Source of the DNA: Oscillospiraceae bacterium
GTDB lineage: Bacteria; Bacillota; Clostridia; Oscillospirales; Acutalibacteraceae
DNA length: 64,000 bases
Reading direction: 5' to 3'
Assembly (NCBI GenBank): GCA_015066445.1
Contig: SVOK01000003.1
Coordinates: 1 to 64,000 of the forward strand
Made by a program: the position numbers and the translations under genes
Notes under the pieces: model-generated
The model's input: only the letters and a program-made list of their open reading frames with translations
What the model was told of the DNA's origin: nothing
Databases searched by the model: none
Shown: piece by piece, positions 29,201-39,078 of the stretch
Numbering within the stretch: position 1 is the first letter of the stretch
Layout: every line of letters begins with the position of its first letter

Positions 29201-30349
29201 TTGTTATCTAAAAAAGGAAAGCTTATAACGATTATTTCGTCTGTTGTCAGTTTAGTACTTTGTTTAGTAATAGTACTTTTGACAGTAACCTCGTGCAGTG
29301 ATAATAAGGACGGCGGAAAGACCGTTAAAAGGGTAGTTAAGAAGAAAATCATTGTTGTAGAAGAACCCGAAGGTGAGTCTAAGGGGGATATGACCATTTA
29401 TGATGTTGTCGATGAGGAGTATGACGGACCTGAAGAGGTTGTTGATACTGTTGTTGTGCCCGAGTATGAGGTAGAGCTTGAGGGTGAAAAGAAAACACCG
29501 CTGGAAAGTAAAATTGCTATCGGCTTTTATGCTTACAATTGGGGACAGTGGGAAGAACAGTTCGGTGAAAAGTTTGGAAAAGAGAGTGAATTTCTCACCG
29601 TTGGTAATGTTGGAACCATTGAAAAAGCTAAATGGGCAAAGGAACGCGGAGTTTCCGGTTTTATAACACCCCTTACAAGTAAGAGCGCATTTGTAAGTAA
29701 CGATAGCTCAGTTTTAAGTGAAAGCTGGAAAGAAAATGTATTATCCACAGCAGAGGCCTTTCAGGTTGCAGGGCTTTGGGATGTTGTTGAGGGTTATCAT
29801 TTTGACGAGCCTCTTTTAAAGCTTTCGGGCGAGCAGTTCAGAGAAATGACCAAATTCTTGGCAGAGACATTCCCCGATAAGCGTATTTTCCCCGTTCACT
29901 GTAATTATGAGATTAACGGTACTTCAATGAGCGGCAGTGTGTTTGATACCATAAGCTATGATACCTCTGCTTACTGTACCGATATAGGTTATGATAACTA
30001 TCACTCGATTGATATAGAGTATCAAAGGGAAATGATAGAAAAAATCAAAGAAATGGCAGGCAGAAAGGATATTCGTATCTGGCTGTTCCCTACAACCTTT
30101 GTTCACAATAGTTATGATGAAGAATATATGCTAGCTCACCTTAATATGTATTACAAGCTTCTTATGGAGCAGGAAAATCCGGGCGGACTTTATCTTTACT
30201 CCTGGAAGACCTATGGCGAGATGACAGGCTTTGCTCAGCTTACTGACCCTAACCTTGAATGGAAGTATAACCGACTTTTAAACCGTGTAGTTGAAATCGG
30301 TAAAGAGCTTAAAAATGCTGAGTACAACTACAAAACTACTAAAAATTAA
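29201..30349 (+). CDS. Lipoprotein with C-terminal uncharacterised glycosidase-like (predicted TIM-barrel) domain, paralogue of 30403-34038 C-term and 38128-39048
   Basis: TTG start; signal/lipobox-like VLLTVTSCS; domain ~29509-30330 with LWDVVEGYHFDEPLLKLS, CTDIGYDNYHSIDIEY, ENPGGLYLYSWKTY. Confidence 0.7.
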   Translation: MLSKKGKLITIISSVVSLVLCLVIVLLTVTSCSDNKDGGKTVKRVVKKKIIVVEEPEGESKGDMTIYDVVDEEYDGPEEVVDTVVVPEYEVELEGEKKTPLESKIAIGFYAYNWGQWEEQFGEKFGKESEFLTVGNVGTIEKAKWAKERGVSGFITPLTSKSAFVSNDSSVLSESWKENVLSTAEAFQVAGLWDVVEGYHFDEPLLKLSGEQFREMTKFLAETFPDKRIFPVHCNYEINGTSMSGSVFDTISYDTSAYCTDIGYDNYHSIDIEYQREMIEKIKEMAGRKDIRIWLFPTTFVHNSYDEEYMLAHLNMYYKLLMEQENPGGLYLYSWKTYGEMTGFAQLTDPNLEWKYNRLLNRVVEIGKELKNAEYNYKTTKN

Positions 30350-30402
30350 AGCAGTAGAAAAGAAGCTGCTTGAATTTAATAAAAAATAATGGAGGAAATT
30401 TT

Positions 30403-33400
30403 ATGAAAACTAAAAAGCTTTTCAAAAGTTTACTTTCCCTGGCACTTGCTGTGATACTTACAGCATCGGTTTGTGTTTGTGGCTTTTCAGTAGCTGCAAC
30501 CGAAACCACAGATGTTACCGTTAATGTTATTGACGGTACAGTAGCCGCTCCCTATACAGGCGGCGGAAACCACCTGACGGCAAAGGCTGGAATTACAGGC
30601 GTTTTAGAGGGTAAAACCGTAGCTCGTCTTATTCCTCAGTACGCTTATGACGGCAGAAGACAGATTTCAGTTGATGCACGCACTATCACCGAGGGTGAAA
30701 TTGATTATGCCAATGCTAAAACCATTTCACTTTATATCAAGAATGACTTGGGCGACAGCATTAAATGGCGTATGAGCGATTATGCTGATACAGATAAAGA
30801 AACCGGTATTACATACCATGCTACCAACTTTAGCGCAGGTACTGCTTATTGGATGGTAGATACAGTAAAAAACACCGCAAAGAAATATATCTACTCCATA
30901 GTTGCAAATTATATCTATATTCCTAAAGACTTTGAGGGTTATATCATTTACGATTTAACAACCTGTACAGAAGAAATGCTTTCTGCTTTCTTGGGCTGTA
31001 ATTTTGACCACATTTTCTTCTGGATGGACGGCTTTAATGAGAATACCATCGGTAATCCTTTCTACTACGGTGATATGAATATCAGCACCGTTAAGGCTGA
31101 AACTATGGTGGACACTCTTGTTCCTACCGCAGTAGAAGAATATGTAACAACCAATCCTTTAACCGACCTTAATTCTTCTAAGGTTGCTTTAGATTATCAG
31201 CCCTGCTATGCAAGCTATGTTGATAATGATCATATCGGTCAGTCATTAGACTTTGCTTATAAATCAGCAAATCCTGCTGTATATAATGAAATATTCACAG
31301 CTACTGCAGACCACAAGAATGTTACAGCTTTAGTATTTAAGCTCAAGCTTGAAGAGGGCGCATCATTCCCGCTCATAAGAATTACATCTAATAAAAATAA
31401 TTCTAATTATGGTTACGGTTATTTAAAGACAGACTGGGTGACAATAAATCTTCTTGATAACAAGGTGCGTCAGTACATTGATGTTAATACCGATAAGGTT
31501 TCTGTAAGTAAAGAGGCTTTTGAGGGCTATGTTATAGCATATATAAATGATGAGACTACAGTTGCCTGCACCTCTTTGGCAGAGGGTTATACCTCACCGC
31601 TTAGCTGGAACGATTTTATTGATTATTACACCGGCTATAAGGTTAATTACCGTTTTAGTATCAACTCTACCAATTTATCCCAAACTGATTGCCTTATCAA
31701 TTTAGGTGAAGTTTCCTATGTATATGATGCTGAAAGCTTTATGGCACAGGTACTTCCAAATGAAAAGGTTATACTTGACCCCAAAAGAGACAATGTATAT
31801 GATTCTGAAATTAACGGTACTAATACTAATTACAGAACTGTTGTAGACGGCGGCGAGGTACTCGGTAACGCTTTCAAGTTTACTATTAGTGAAGAAAACG
31901 ACAAAAAATCATATTTATTCCGTCCTACTTTCTTCTATGGTGATCCTATTTTATTGGATCAGGAAGCCTTGGTTTACAGAGTTAAAGTAACAAACGGCGC
32001 ATATACACAGTTGTTCTTTAAGCTGCTCGGTACAAACGGATATGTTACTGCTACATACTCAACTATAAATACCCTTAACGGCATGGTTAGAAATTATGAT
32101 AACGCTACCTCTTATGCTAAAATTGAAGATGAAGAATTTGAGGGCTATGTTATAATTAATCTTACAGGCGCTACCATTTCGGGTTATGAGGATTGGAACG
32201 GATTAGTTAATTCAAGATATGATAACTTTGTTGATGTTTGTCTTAACGGCTCAGCTTCTACTACTGAGGCAAGCGCTGCAGGTAAGCTTAACAACCTTAT
32301 GATAGGCGAATGCTCTATCGTTAAAGACCTTGATGCCTTTATGGCAGAGCTTTTCCCCACAGAGGAAACCGATCCTAATGAAATAGTAATATCTGACCCT
32401 GAAACAAATGGTTTTAATGATTTTGAATTAGGTAATGAAAATTATCACTCTGCTGTAGATGTAATAGATGGCGGCGAAGTTTTAGGAAGCGCTTTCAAAT
32501 TCACAGTTGATGAAAGCTTTGATAAAGATAGATTCTATTTCCAGCCTGTACTTTGCAATGCAGATGAAAGTCTTTTAGATAAAGATGCTTTAGTTTACAG
32601 ATTTAAGATAACAGGTGGAGCTTTTAAGAGCTTTTCTATTAAGATGTATGATATGTGGTGGTATGTTACTGCACCGTATACCACAATAAATACCCTTAAC
32701 GGCGCTGTAAGAAATTATGATGCAGCAAACGAAATTAAAATCGAAGACGACGAGTTCGAAGGTTATGTTATCTTAGATATTGATAATATGATAATCAAGC
32801 ATGCTGATTATGAAGGTATGTCTTGGAATGATATGATAAATAAAAAGCTTGCTGCTGATAATAAGAGAATTCTTGCTTGGTTCTTCCAGTCTGCCTCTGA
32901 AACCAATACAGTAGCAGGAAAGCTCAATAATTTCCTTTGGGGTGAAACCTCTGTTGTTGATAACAAGAATGAGTTTATTAAAAAGGTTACTGCTTCTACC
33001 TTAGCGGGTGACGCTAACGAGGACGGTAAGGTTGATATTCTTGACCTTGTTCGTATGAAGAAGTATATTGCAGGTATTAAAGATACTGAAATTAATCCCT
33101 TTAATGTTAAATTGGCTGATGACGGTGCAGGTCTTGGCGGTACAGACCTTACTATTGTAAGAAAAATGCTTACTGTAGAGGGTTGGAAGCCTGTTACCAA
33201 TGATATTGGTATGGCAATTTGGGGTCTTTCCGATTTTGATGCTTGGGATAGCAAATACGGTGCAACCTATGGTTACGCAGAGGATTTGTTCAACTATGCA
33301 GGTGCTGCTAATATCGAAACAATGCGTGTTACTGATGCCGCAGGCTCTGTAGGCTGGATTAAGCTTACCGACCCATTTGCTGATAACACTACCACAGAAA

Positions 33401-34038
33401 TGACCGAAAGTGCTCTTACTCAGCTTGACAGAAGAATTGAAGGCTACAAAAAGGTTGGTCTTTGGGACAGCATTGTTGGTTTCCACAGTGAAGAAATCAG
33501 ACTCCAAAACAATATGAGTGATGAACAGTACAAAATCTTCACTAAGTATTTAAGCGAAAAATATCCCGGCAAGCGTATTATGGCAGTTCTTTCTATTGAG
33601 GAAGTAATCGGTAGTGAGACTTTCGGCTCAGACAGAACCATAACTCCTGCCAATTATGACACCTATCAGTATACTACCGATATTTGCTATGATATTTATA
33701 CATCAATTGATAAAGCAAAGTATCAAGGCTATAACGAAACCTTAAAGACAAATCTTGCAGGTCTTGATTATAAGATGTGGTATATGCCTAAGACCTTCTG
33801 GTGGAATAAGGCAGAATATGATACCGAGGAGTTTATGCTTAATCACCTTAATCTTTTGTATGAGCTTTTACAGGAAGAAACCAATCCGGGCGGTTTATGG
33901 TGCTACGGTTGGAACAGCTATCTTGATGAAGAAGGTAATGGCACTGTAGGTCTTGGCAATATTACTACAAAGGGCGATTATTCAAATCTTTTAGCACGCA
34001 TAGCTGAAATTGCTAAAGAAATAAGAGCTAAGAATTAA
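30403..34038 (+). CDS. Large secreted modular protein: signal peptide, four beta-sandwich-like modules, internal type I dockerin, C-terminal glycosidase-like domain
   Basis: Signal MKTKKLFKSLLSLALAVILTASVCVCGFSVAA; repeated F-E-G-Y-V-I modules; dockerin GDANEDGKVDILDLVRMKKYIAG; C-term GLWDSIVGFHSEEI...NPGGLWCYGWNSY; ATG 30403 after GGAGG. Confidence 0.78.
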   Translation: MKTKKLFKSLLSLALAVILTASVCVCGFSVAATETTDVTVNVIDGTVAAPYTGGGNHLTAKAGITGVLEGKTVARLIPQYAYDGRRQISVDARTITEGEIDYANAKTISLYIKNDLGDSIKWRMSDYADTDKETGITYHATNFSAGTAYWMVDTVKNTAKKYIYSIVANYIYIPKDFEGYIIYDLTTCTEEMLSAFLGCNFDHIFFWMDGFNENTIGNPFYYGDMNISTVKAETMVDTLVPTAVEEYVTTNPLTDLNSSKVALDYQPCYASYVDNDHIGQSLDFAYKSANPAVYNEIFTATADHKNVTALVFKLKLEEGASFPLIRITSNKNNSNYGYGYLKTDWVTINLLDNKVRQYIDVNTDKVSVSKEAFEGYVIAYINDETTVACTSLAEGYTSPLSWNDFIDYYTGYKVNYRFSINSTNLSQTDCLINLGEVSYVYDAESFMAQVLPNEKVILDPKRDNVYDSEINGTNTNYRTVVDGGEVLGNAFKFTISEENDKKSYLFRPTFFYGDPILLDQEALVYRVKVTNGAYTQLFFKLLGTNGYVTATYSTINTLNGMVRNYDNATSYAKIEDEEFEGYVIINLTGATISGYEDWNGLVNSRYDNFVDVCLNGSASTTEASAAGKLNNLMIGECSIVKDLDAFMAELFPTEETDPNEIVISDPETNGFNDFELGNENYHSAVDVIDGGEVLGSAFKFTVDESFDKDRFYFQPVLCNADESLLDKDALVYRFKITGGAFKSFSIKMYDMWWYVTAPYTTINTLNGAVRNYDAANEIKIEDDEFEGYVILDIDNMIIKHADYEGMSWNDMINKKLAADNKRILAWFFQSASETNTVAGKLNNFLWGETSVVDNKNEFIKKVTASTLAGDANEDGKVDILDLVRMKKYIAGIKDTEINPFNVKLADDGAGLGGTDLTIVRKMLTVEGWKPVTNDIGMAIWGLSDFDAWDSKYGATYGYAEDLFNYAGAANIETMRVTDAAGSVGWIKLTDPFADNTTTEMTESALTQLDRRIEGYKKVGLWDSIVGFHSEEIRLQNNMSDEQYKIFTKYLSEKYPGKRIMAVLSIEEVIGSETFGSDRTITPANYDTYQYTTDICYDIYTSIDKAKYQGYNETLKTNLAGLDYKMWYMPKTFWWNKAEYDTEEFMLNHLNLLYELLQEETNPGGLWCYGWNSYLDEEGNGTVGLGNITTKGDYSNLLARIAEIAKEIRAKN
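33001..33180 (+). other. Type I dockerin domain (internal position)
   Basis: GDANEDGKVDILDLVRMKKYIAGIKDTEINPFNVKLADDGAGLGGTDLTIVRKMLTVEG: two F-hand-like repeats, second degenerate. Confidence 0.82.
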
Positions 34039-34073
34039 TAAGTCTCCTTTTTGTTAGAGTCTTTCACTTGGCA

Positions 34074-34099
34074 GGGAAGCCCCCCTCAAGGGGCTTCCC
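34074..34099. repeat. Strong GC-rich inverted repeat in intercistronic gap
   Basis: GGGAAGCCCC-CCTCAA-GGGGCTTCCC, not followed by a T-tract. Confidence 0.75.
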
Positions 34100-34211
34100 A
34101 AAGCCGAACCGCCTAAAAAAGCTTATTTGCTGAAAAATTGGTTTCTTTAAGCCGTTTGGTTTTAAAATATAAATATTATGCTTTAAACTAAAAAAATCAG
34201 GAGGTAAATTT

Positions 34212-37200
34212 ATGAAAAATGTTTTAAAGCTTCGCGTTAATAAAAGAGTGATAGCAATTTTTACCGCTCTTATTCTTTTATTCTCGACTCTGCATATCGG
34301 TCTTGTATCCTTTGCGGAAGACCATAAAACCGTAGTCCATGCAGACGGTACGAGCATCGGTTGGTTTTATGCAGGCGACCATGCAATAACAACTAATGTT
34401 TCGGGTGTTTCACCTGACGGAGGCTGTGTATCGGTAAGAGTTATAAATCCTAAGTCGGGCAATTCTTACAACTACTTCTCCACAAAGGCTTTTGATATTG
34501 CTACTGCGGGACTTCCGTATAATGAAGTAAATTCAATCTGGATGTGGATGTATGTTCCTGAGGAGCATGGCGATATGCCTTTCAGATATAGTAGATACGG
34601 TGACGACTGGGTAGGTGTTCATCTTAAAACACCTAATATTTGGCTTATTGATACCAATACCGGTACATCCACTGCTGTTGCTCCTGATAAGGATGATTAT
34701 ATTACCGTACCTGCAGGCTTTAAGGGCTATATAGTTTATGATATGGAAGCCTCTGCCAATAAGGATAAGCTTGTTTCTTATAAGTATACAGGTATGTATT
34801 TGTGGTATAAATCACAGACAAACGCTAAAAATACGACTTGGTATTATGATACTGTTACTTTCAGTACAAAGAAAGCAACCGCTGTTGTGGATGAGTTTGT
34901 TAACTATGTTCCACAGCCTGTTCCAAGCTACAGCGCTAAAACCGTTTTACCCGGTCAGGAGATAACCTTTAAGACAGAAAGCGAAAATATTGCGGTTTAC
35001 TATACTACAGACGGCTCTAAGCCTGACATAAATTCGACCAAGTTCGATGTCAATAATCCAATAGTAATAACCTCTGATACAACTGTTAAGGCTGTTTCTT
35101 ACAGAGCGGGTATTTATAGTGACATTTTAACTCTTGACTATGTAGTTTACGATGAAAACGATTATAAAAATGAAATTTTGGCTGACGGCTCTGCCAAAGG
35201 ATGGACATATTGGTCAAGCAAGCAGGATGTTATAACTAAGGTTAAGGGAGTTTCTGCTGACGACTGTTGTGTTCAGGTGAAATTAAAGGGTTCTATAGGA
35301 ACAAGCTATGCCTGGACTTATGCTAAAACAAAGGCTTTAGCTGATGTTGATATTACTCCTGATGAGCTTAAAACAATACACGTTTGGGTTAAAAATCCCA
35401 AGGGTAACGGTCAGATTCAGTTTAAGGTTAATTATTATAATAACCAATCAACCAACTTCTCTCCCTGCGATTATTACTTAGTTAATGCTTTGGACGGAAC
35501 TTACACAAAGTATAATCAGACAGATGCTTATCTTCCTATTGCTGACGGCTTCGAGGGTTGGCTTGTGTATGATTTGACCACATCCTCGAACCGTGGAAAT
35601 CTTATTACCAAAAAATATGACAATTTAGCGGTTTCTTATAAGCTTCCAAATATGACTACAGGCGATTATTTCTATTATGATAATATTTGTGCAAGCACAG
35701 AGGATGCAGAATTCCTTTCTTACCGTTTAGCGGATAAAATTATAGCTGCTCCGAAAATTGATTCCTTTACCACCTATGTAAAGGCTGGCGAAAAGGTGAA
35801 TCTATCCGCACCTGAGGGTGATATTTACTACACTCTTGACGGCAGTGAGCCTACAACAGAGTCTACAAAATTTGATGCAGCTAATCCAATCATTATTAAT
35901 GAGAGCTTAACTATTAGGACTATTGCAGTAGTAAACGGTGAGAGCAGCTTGGTTGCTGAATACGATTATGAAACTATTGATCCAAATGCGCCTAACAATA
36001 CCATTGTTAATGACGGTACAGATGAGTCACTTTTTGCAACTACAACAGGTGCTACTATATCTACAATAGAACATGTTTCTCCTGACGGTATGGCTTACAA
36101 TACATTTGGTATGGCTTCAAGCGATACAGGCAGACACACAATTAAGTTTAATGATGTAAACAGCGGTCTTGTGCTTGCTAAGGATGCGTTTGTAATGTGG
36201 GTTAAGGTACCCGAGGGTGAGCAATTCACCTTTAAGCCTTCCTTTAATAATGCAGGCGATACCTTCGAGGGTACCATTGCTACATTTGATACAGATAACG
36301 GAAAGCTCGAAACTAAAGCTAAGGCTTCGGAGATTGTGCTTGAAGGCTTTGAGGGCTATGTAATGCTTCTTCTTGATGATGATGCAAAAATAGCTGCAAT
36401 GAAGTGGTACGATTATGTTTTAGAATACGGTATGAAGAGTCTTATGCTTTCGGTGAAAAATTCCGAAACAAAGAATGTTGATGTTGCGTTTGACAGCTTA
36501 GGCTTTGTAACCGATTTTGAAAAATTTCAGACAGAGCTTAATCCCGCTGCTATAAGACCTGATGCTCCTTATGCAGAGTTTACTTCGGGTATAATTCAGG
36601 AGGGTACAAACCTTGGTCTGTTCAGCGGTGATAATACTGATATTTACTATACTTTAGATGGCTCTGTTCCTACTACCTCAAGCACTAAATATCAGCTTTT
36701 AGGTATGGGTGCCGCAGGTGATATTTCACCAATTGAGGTCATAGCGGATGTTGTTATAAGAGCTATTGCTGTAAGAGATGGTATTTCAAGCGGTGTTGCA
36801 ACCTATACCTACACAGTAGAGGCTAAATATGACGGTCCTAACGCTGTTATGGTTAATGACTGCTCGGGCGAAGGTGATAATGTAACTTCCTGGGTTTCCA
36901 AAACCTATTTTAAGTCAGAAAATGTTGATGATGTGTCACCTTACGGTACGGCATATAAATTCAGCCGAGCAGAAACAAATACCAAAAACTTTAGCTCGGG
37001 TATAAGCTTTAAGCTTAATCCTAATCTTGAAAAGGTTTCACAGATTAAGGCATTCAGCGTTTATGTTAAAATTCCTGCCGCCGCTAAGGGTACTACAATT
37101 AATCTTCGCCCCAGTGGTGAAGGTAACGGCGTAAGAGGTACGGTTTACGCTATCGGTAATGACGGTACCGTAAAGGTTTCTAAAAACTCAGCAACAGTTA

Positions 37201-38075
37201 AAGATTTTGAAGGTGTTCTCCTGTTTGTTATAGGTGAGGAAATAGGCGCAGGTGTTAACTACAGCTCCTATGAGCTTTCTTGGCCTGATTTTGTAAAGGA
37301 AATCGGCTTTAAGTCTATGTCAGTTTACTGTCAGAATGTTCGTGAGGAAATGAGCGAAATTATAATTGATGATATTACTGCATATTACGATGCCGAAGAA
37401 ACCCTGAAGCAGTTTGATATTGAAGGCTTGCTCGCAGATTACGGTATTTCTACATACGAAAACATTAATATGATGGTTTCAAATGACTGTAGCGGTGCTA
37501 AAATAAACGGTGGTTTAACCGCTTTCTCTGATACACTTACAATAGAAAAGTCAACCATTTCTAAGGATGACCGCAATATTGCTGTAAAATTCGGTAATGG
37601 TGAAGCATTTATCGAGTTCCCCAACAACTGTAAGTCTGAAAATGCTGTTATAGGTGACGGCGCGGCTTATTGGGTACAGCTACCTAAGGGAAGCGGCAAA
37701 ACAAAAATGAGTTTTGCTATTAATGAGGCTGATAAGGAACAGTTTGTTTATAGCGAAAAACAGCATCATTATCTTATAGATGTTGACGGTGTTATCAGTA
37801 AGCATGAGGGTGTTATCGAATTACCTGACGGCTTCAGAGGTTGGATAGTAATTCCAAAGGCAAGTATGATTTGTGATGTGGAAAAAAGCTCGGAAATTAC
37901 AGATGCTAAGATTAATTACGAATCGGTTTCAACTACAACATTAACCTTCCTGAATAAGGATAATAAGCTTAACGGTAAAACAGTTTATGTTGATGATATA
38001 AGCTGGTATACTGACTTTACAATGCTTGTAAAGAGTCGTGCTTACCGTTGGGAAGGTCAGGTTTTTGAAAATTAA
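34212..38075 (+). CDS. Large secreted binding-type protein: five beta-sandwich-like modules interleaved with three chitobiase/beta-hexosaminidase C-terminal-like domains; no recognisable catalytic domain
   Basis: Signal peptide; three repeats of the type DIYYTLDGSEPTTESTKFDAANPIIINESLTIRTIAVVNG; five repeats with G-F-x-G-Y/W-x-V/I; SD AGGAGG. Confidence 0.75.
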   Translation: MKNVLKLRVNKRVIAIFTALILLFSTLHIGLVSFAEDHKTVVHADGTSIGWFYAGDHAITTNVSGVSPDGGCVSVRVINPKSGNSYNYFSTKAFDIATAGLPYNEVNSIWMWMYVPEEHGDMPFRYSRYGDDWVGVHLKTPNIWLIDTNTGTSTAVAPDKDDYITVPAGFKGYIVYDMEASANKDKLVSYKYTGMYLWYKSQTNAKNTTWYYDTVTFSTKKATAVVDEFVNYVPQPVPSYSAKTVLPGQEITFKTESENIAVYYTTDGSKPDINSTKFDVNNPIVITSDTTVKAVSYRAGIYSDILTLDYVVYDENDYKNEILADGSAKGWTYWSSKQDVITKVKGVSADDCCVQVKLKGSIGTSYAWTYAKTKALADVDITPDELKTIHVWVKNPKGNGQIQFKVNYYNNQSTNFSPCDYYLVNALDGTYTKYNQTDAYLPIADGFEGWLVYDLTTSSNRGNLITKKYDNLAVSYKLPNMTTGDYFYYDNICASTEDAEFLSYRLADKIIAAPKIDSFTTYVKAGEKVNLSAPEGDIYYTLDGSEPTTESTKFDAANPIIINESLTIRTIAVVNGESSLVAEYDYETIDPNAPNNTIVNDGTDESLFATTTGATISTIEHVSPDGMAYNTFGMASSDTGRHTIKFNDVNSGLVLAKDAFVMWVKVPEGEQFTFKPSFNNAGDTFEGTIATFDTDNGKLETKAKASEIVLEGFEGYVMLLLDDDAKIAAMKWYDYVLEYGMKSLMLSVKNSETKNVDVAFDSLGFVTDFEKFQTELNPAAIRPDAPYAEFTSGIIQEGTNLGLFSGDNTDIYYTLDGSVPTTSSTKYQLLGMGAAGDISPIEVIADVVIRAIAVRDGISSGVATYTYTVEAKYDGPNAVMVNDCSGEGDNVTSWVSKTYFKSENVDDVSPYGTAYKFSRAETNTKNFSSGISFKLNPNLEKVSQIKAFSVYVKIPAAAKGTTINLRPSGEGNGVRGTVYAIGNDGTVKVSKNSATVKDFEGVLLFVIGEEIGAGVNYSSYELSWPDFVKEIGFKSMSVYCQNVREEMSEIIIDDITAYYDAEETLKQFDIEGLLADYGISTYENINMMVSNDCSGAKINGGLTAFSDTLTIEKSTISKDDRNIAVKFGNGEAFIEFPNNCKSENAVIGDGAAYWVQLPKGSGKTKMSFAINEADKEQFVYSEKQHHYLIDVDGVISKHEGVIELPDGFRGWIVIPKASMICDVEKSSEITDAKINYESVSTTTLTFLNKDNKLNGKTVYVDDISWYTDFTMLVKSRAYRWEGQVFEN

Positions 38076-38127
38076 TATATTGAGAGAGGCTGTAAAAAGC
38101 TTCTCTCGTAAATAGGGAGCAATACTT

Positions 38128-39048
38128 GTGAAGCTTAACAGTGATTTAACAGCTAATGAGGCGCAGGGTTTTGAAATTTATCATTTTGCCCGAGAGGGTA
38201 TGCAGGGTTATAATTTGCAGGAAAAGTACCGCGAAATGGGCTTTATTAATGTTTATAAATATTATGACCACAATGATGTGAATGAATATGCTATGCAACG
38301 CGAAATGGGAAAAAAGGGCGCTCGTTTCTGGGTTTACGGTCATTTCGGGTTTGAGGTTATTAAAACTGATGACGGCAGACGATTAGAACGCCTTACTGAT
38401 GATTGGCAGGAGCAGATTGAAAAGCAGGTTGCAGCACTTAAGGAACAGGGGCTTTGGGATTATGTTTTAGGCTTTGATTTTGATGAGCCGATGCTGCATG
38501 TTTCCAATGATAAGTTCTTTAAGGTATCGGAATATCTTTCAAGATACGGCAAGCGTCAGAGAGCTATTTTTTCAAGCTATGAAATTTTTGAAGGCGCGCA
38601 TCCGCGTTCTACAGACCCTGAATTCGGTATGGAAGCTCATCTTATTGATAAGGAAAGCTGTAAGTATTTAACCGATATAGGCTGGGACGAATATTGGAGT
38701 TTAGATTATGATGTCCGTAAAAACGCTTATGACGAAATGAAACGGCGTATCGGCAGGGACGATGTTTATATCTGGTATGTGCCTTGCACTTGGGCATTTT
38801 TTGGTAACCGTTTAGGTCAGGAGCATTGTGTTAAGCATCTTAATCTGTGTTACCAAATGCTTTGTGAGGAAAAGAACCCCGGCGGTCTTACCTGTTATAA
38901 CTGGTATTCCTTTAAAGACGGCGGTGCAGAGGGCGAAAGCCTTGACTGGAAATTTGCCGAGGAAAATAAAAGCCGTTGGTATACTCTTGAAAACCGAATG
39001 GTAGAAATCGGTAATGAAATAATCAAAAAACCTCTTAATAGGTTTTAG
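38128..39048 (+). CDS. Signal-less glycosidase-like domain protein, paralogue of 29201-30349
   Basis: GTG start; GLWDYVLGFDFDEPMLHVS, LTDIGWDEYWSLDYD, KNPGGLTCYNWYSF, ENRMVEIGNEIIKK; no signal peptide. Confidence 0.7.
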   Translation: MKLNSDLTANEAQGFEIYHFAREGMQGYNLQEKYREMGFINVYKYYDHNDVNEYAMQREMGKKGARFWVYGHFGFEVIKTDDGRRLERLTDDWQEQIEKQVAALKEQGLWDYVLGFDFDEPMLHVSNDKFFKVSEYLSRYGKRQRAIFSSYEIFEGAHPRSTDPEFGMEAHLIDKESCKYLTDIGWDEYWSLDYDVRKNAYDEMKRRIGRDDVYIWYVPCTWAFFGNRLGQEHCVKHLNLCYQMLCEEKNPGGLTCYNWYSFKDGGAEGESLDWKFAEENKSRWYTLENRMVEIGNEIIKKPLNRF

Positions 39049-39078
39049 ATATAATTTAAATTAAGAAAGGTGAAAAAA

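Noticed and set aside
33001-33507. Minus-strand ORFs 32808-33254 and 33001-33507
   Set aside because: Antisense to the dockerin and catalytic-like domain of 30403-34038, which has clear motifs in the plus frame
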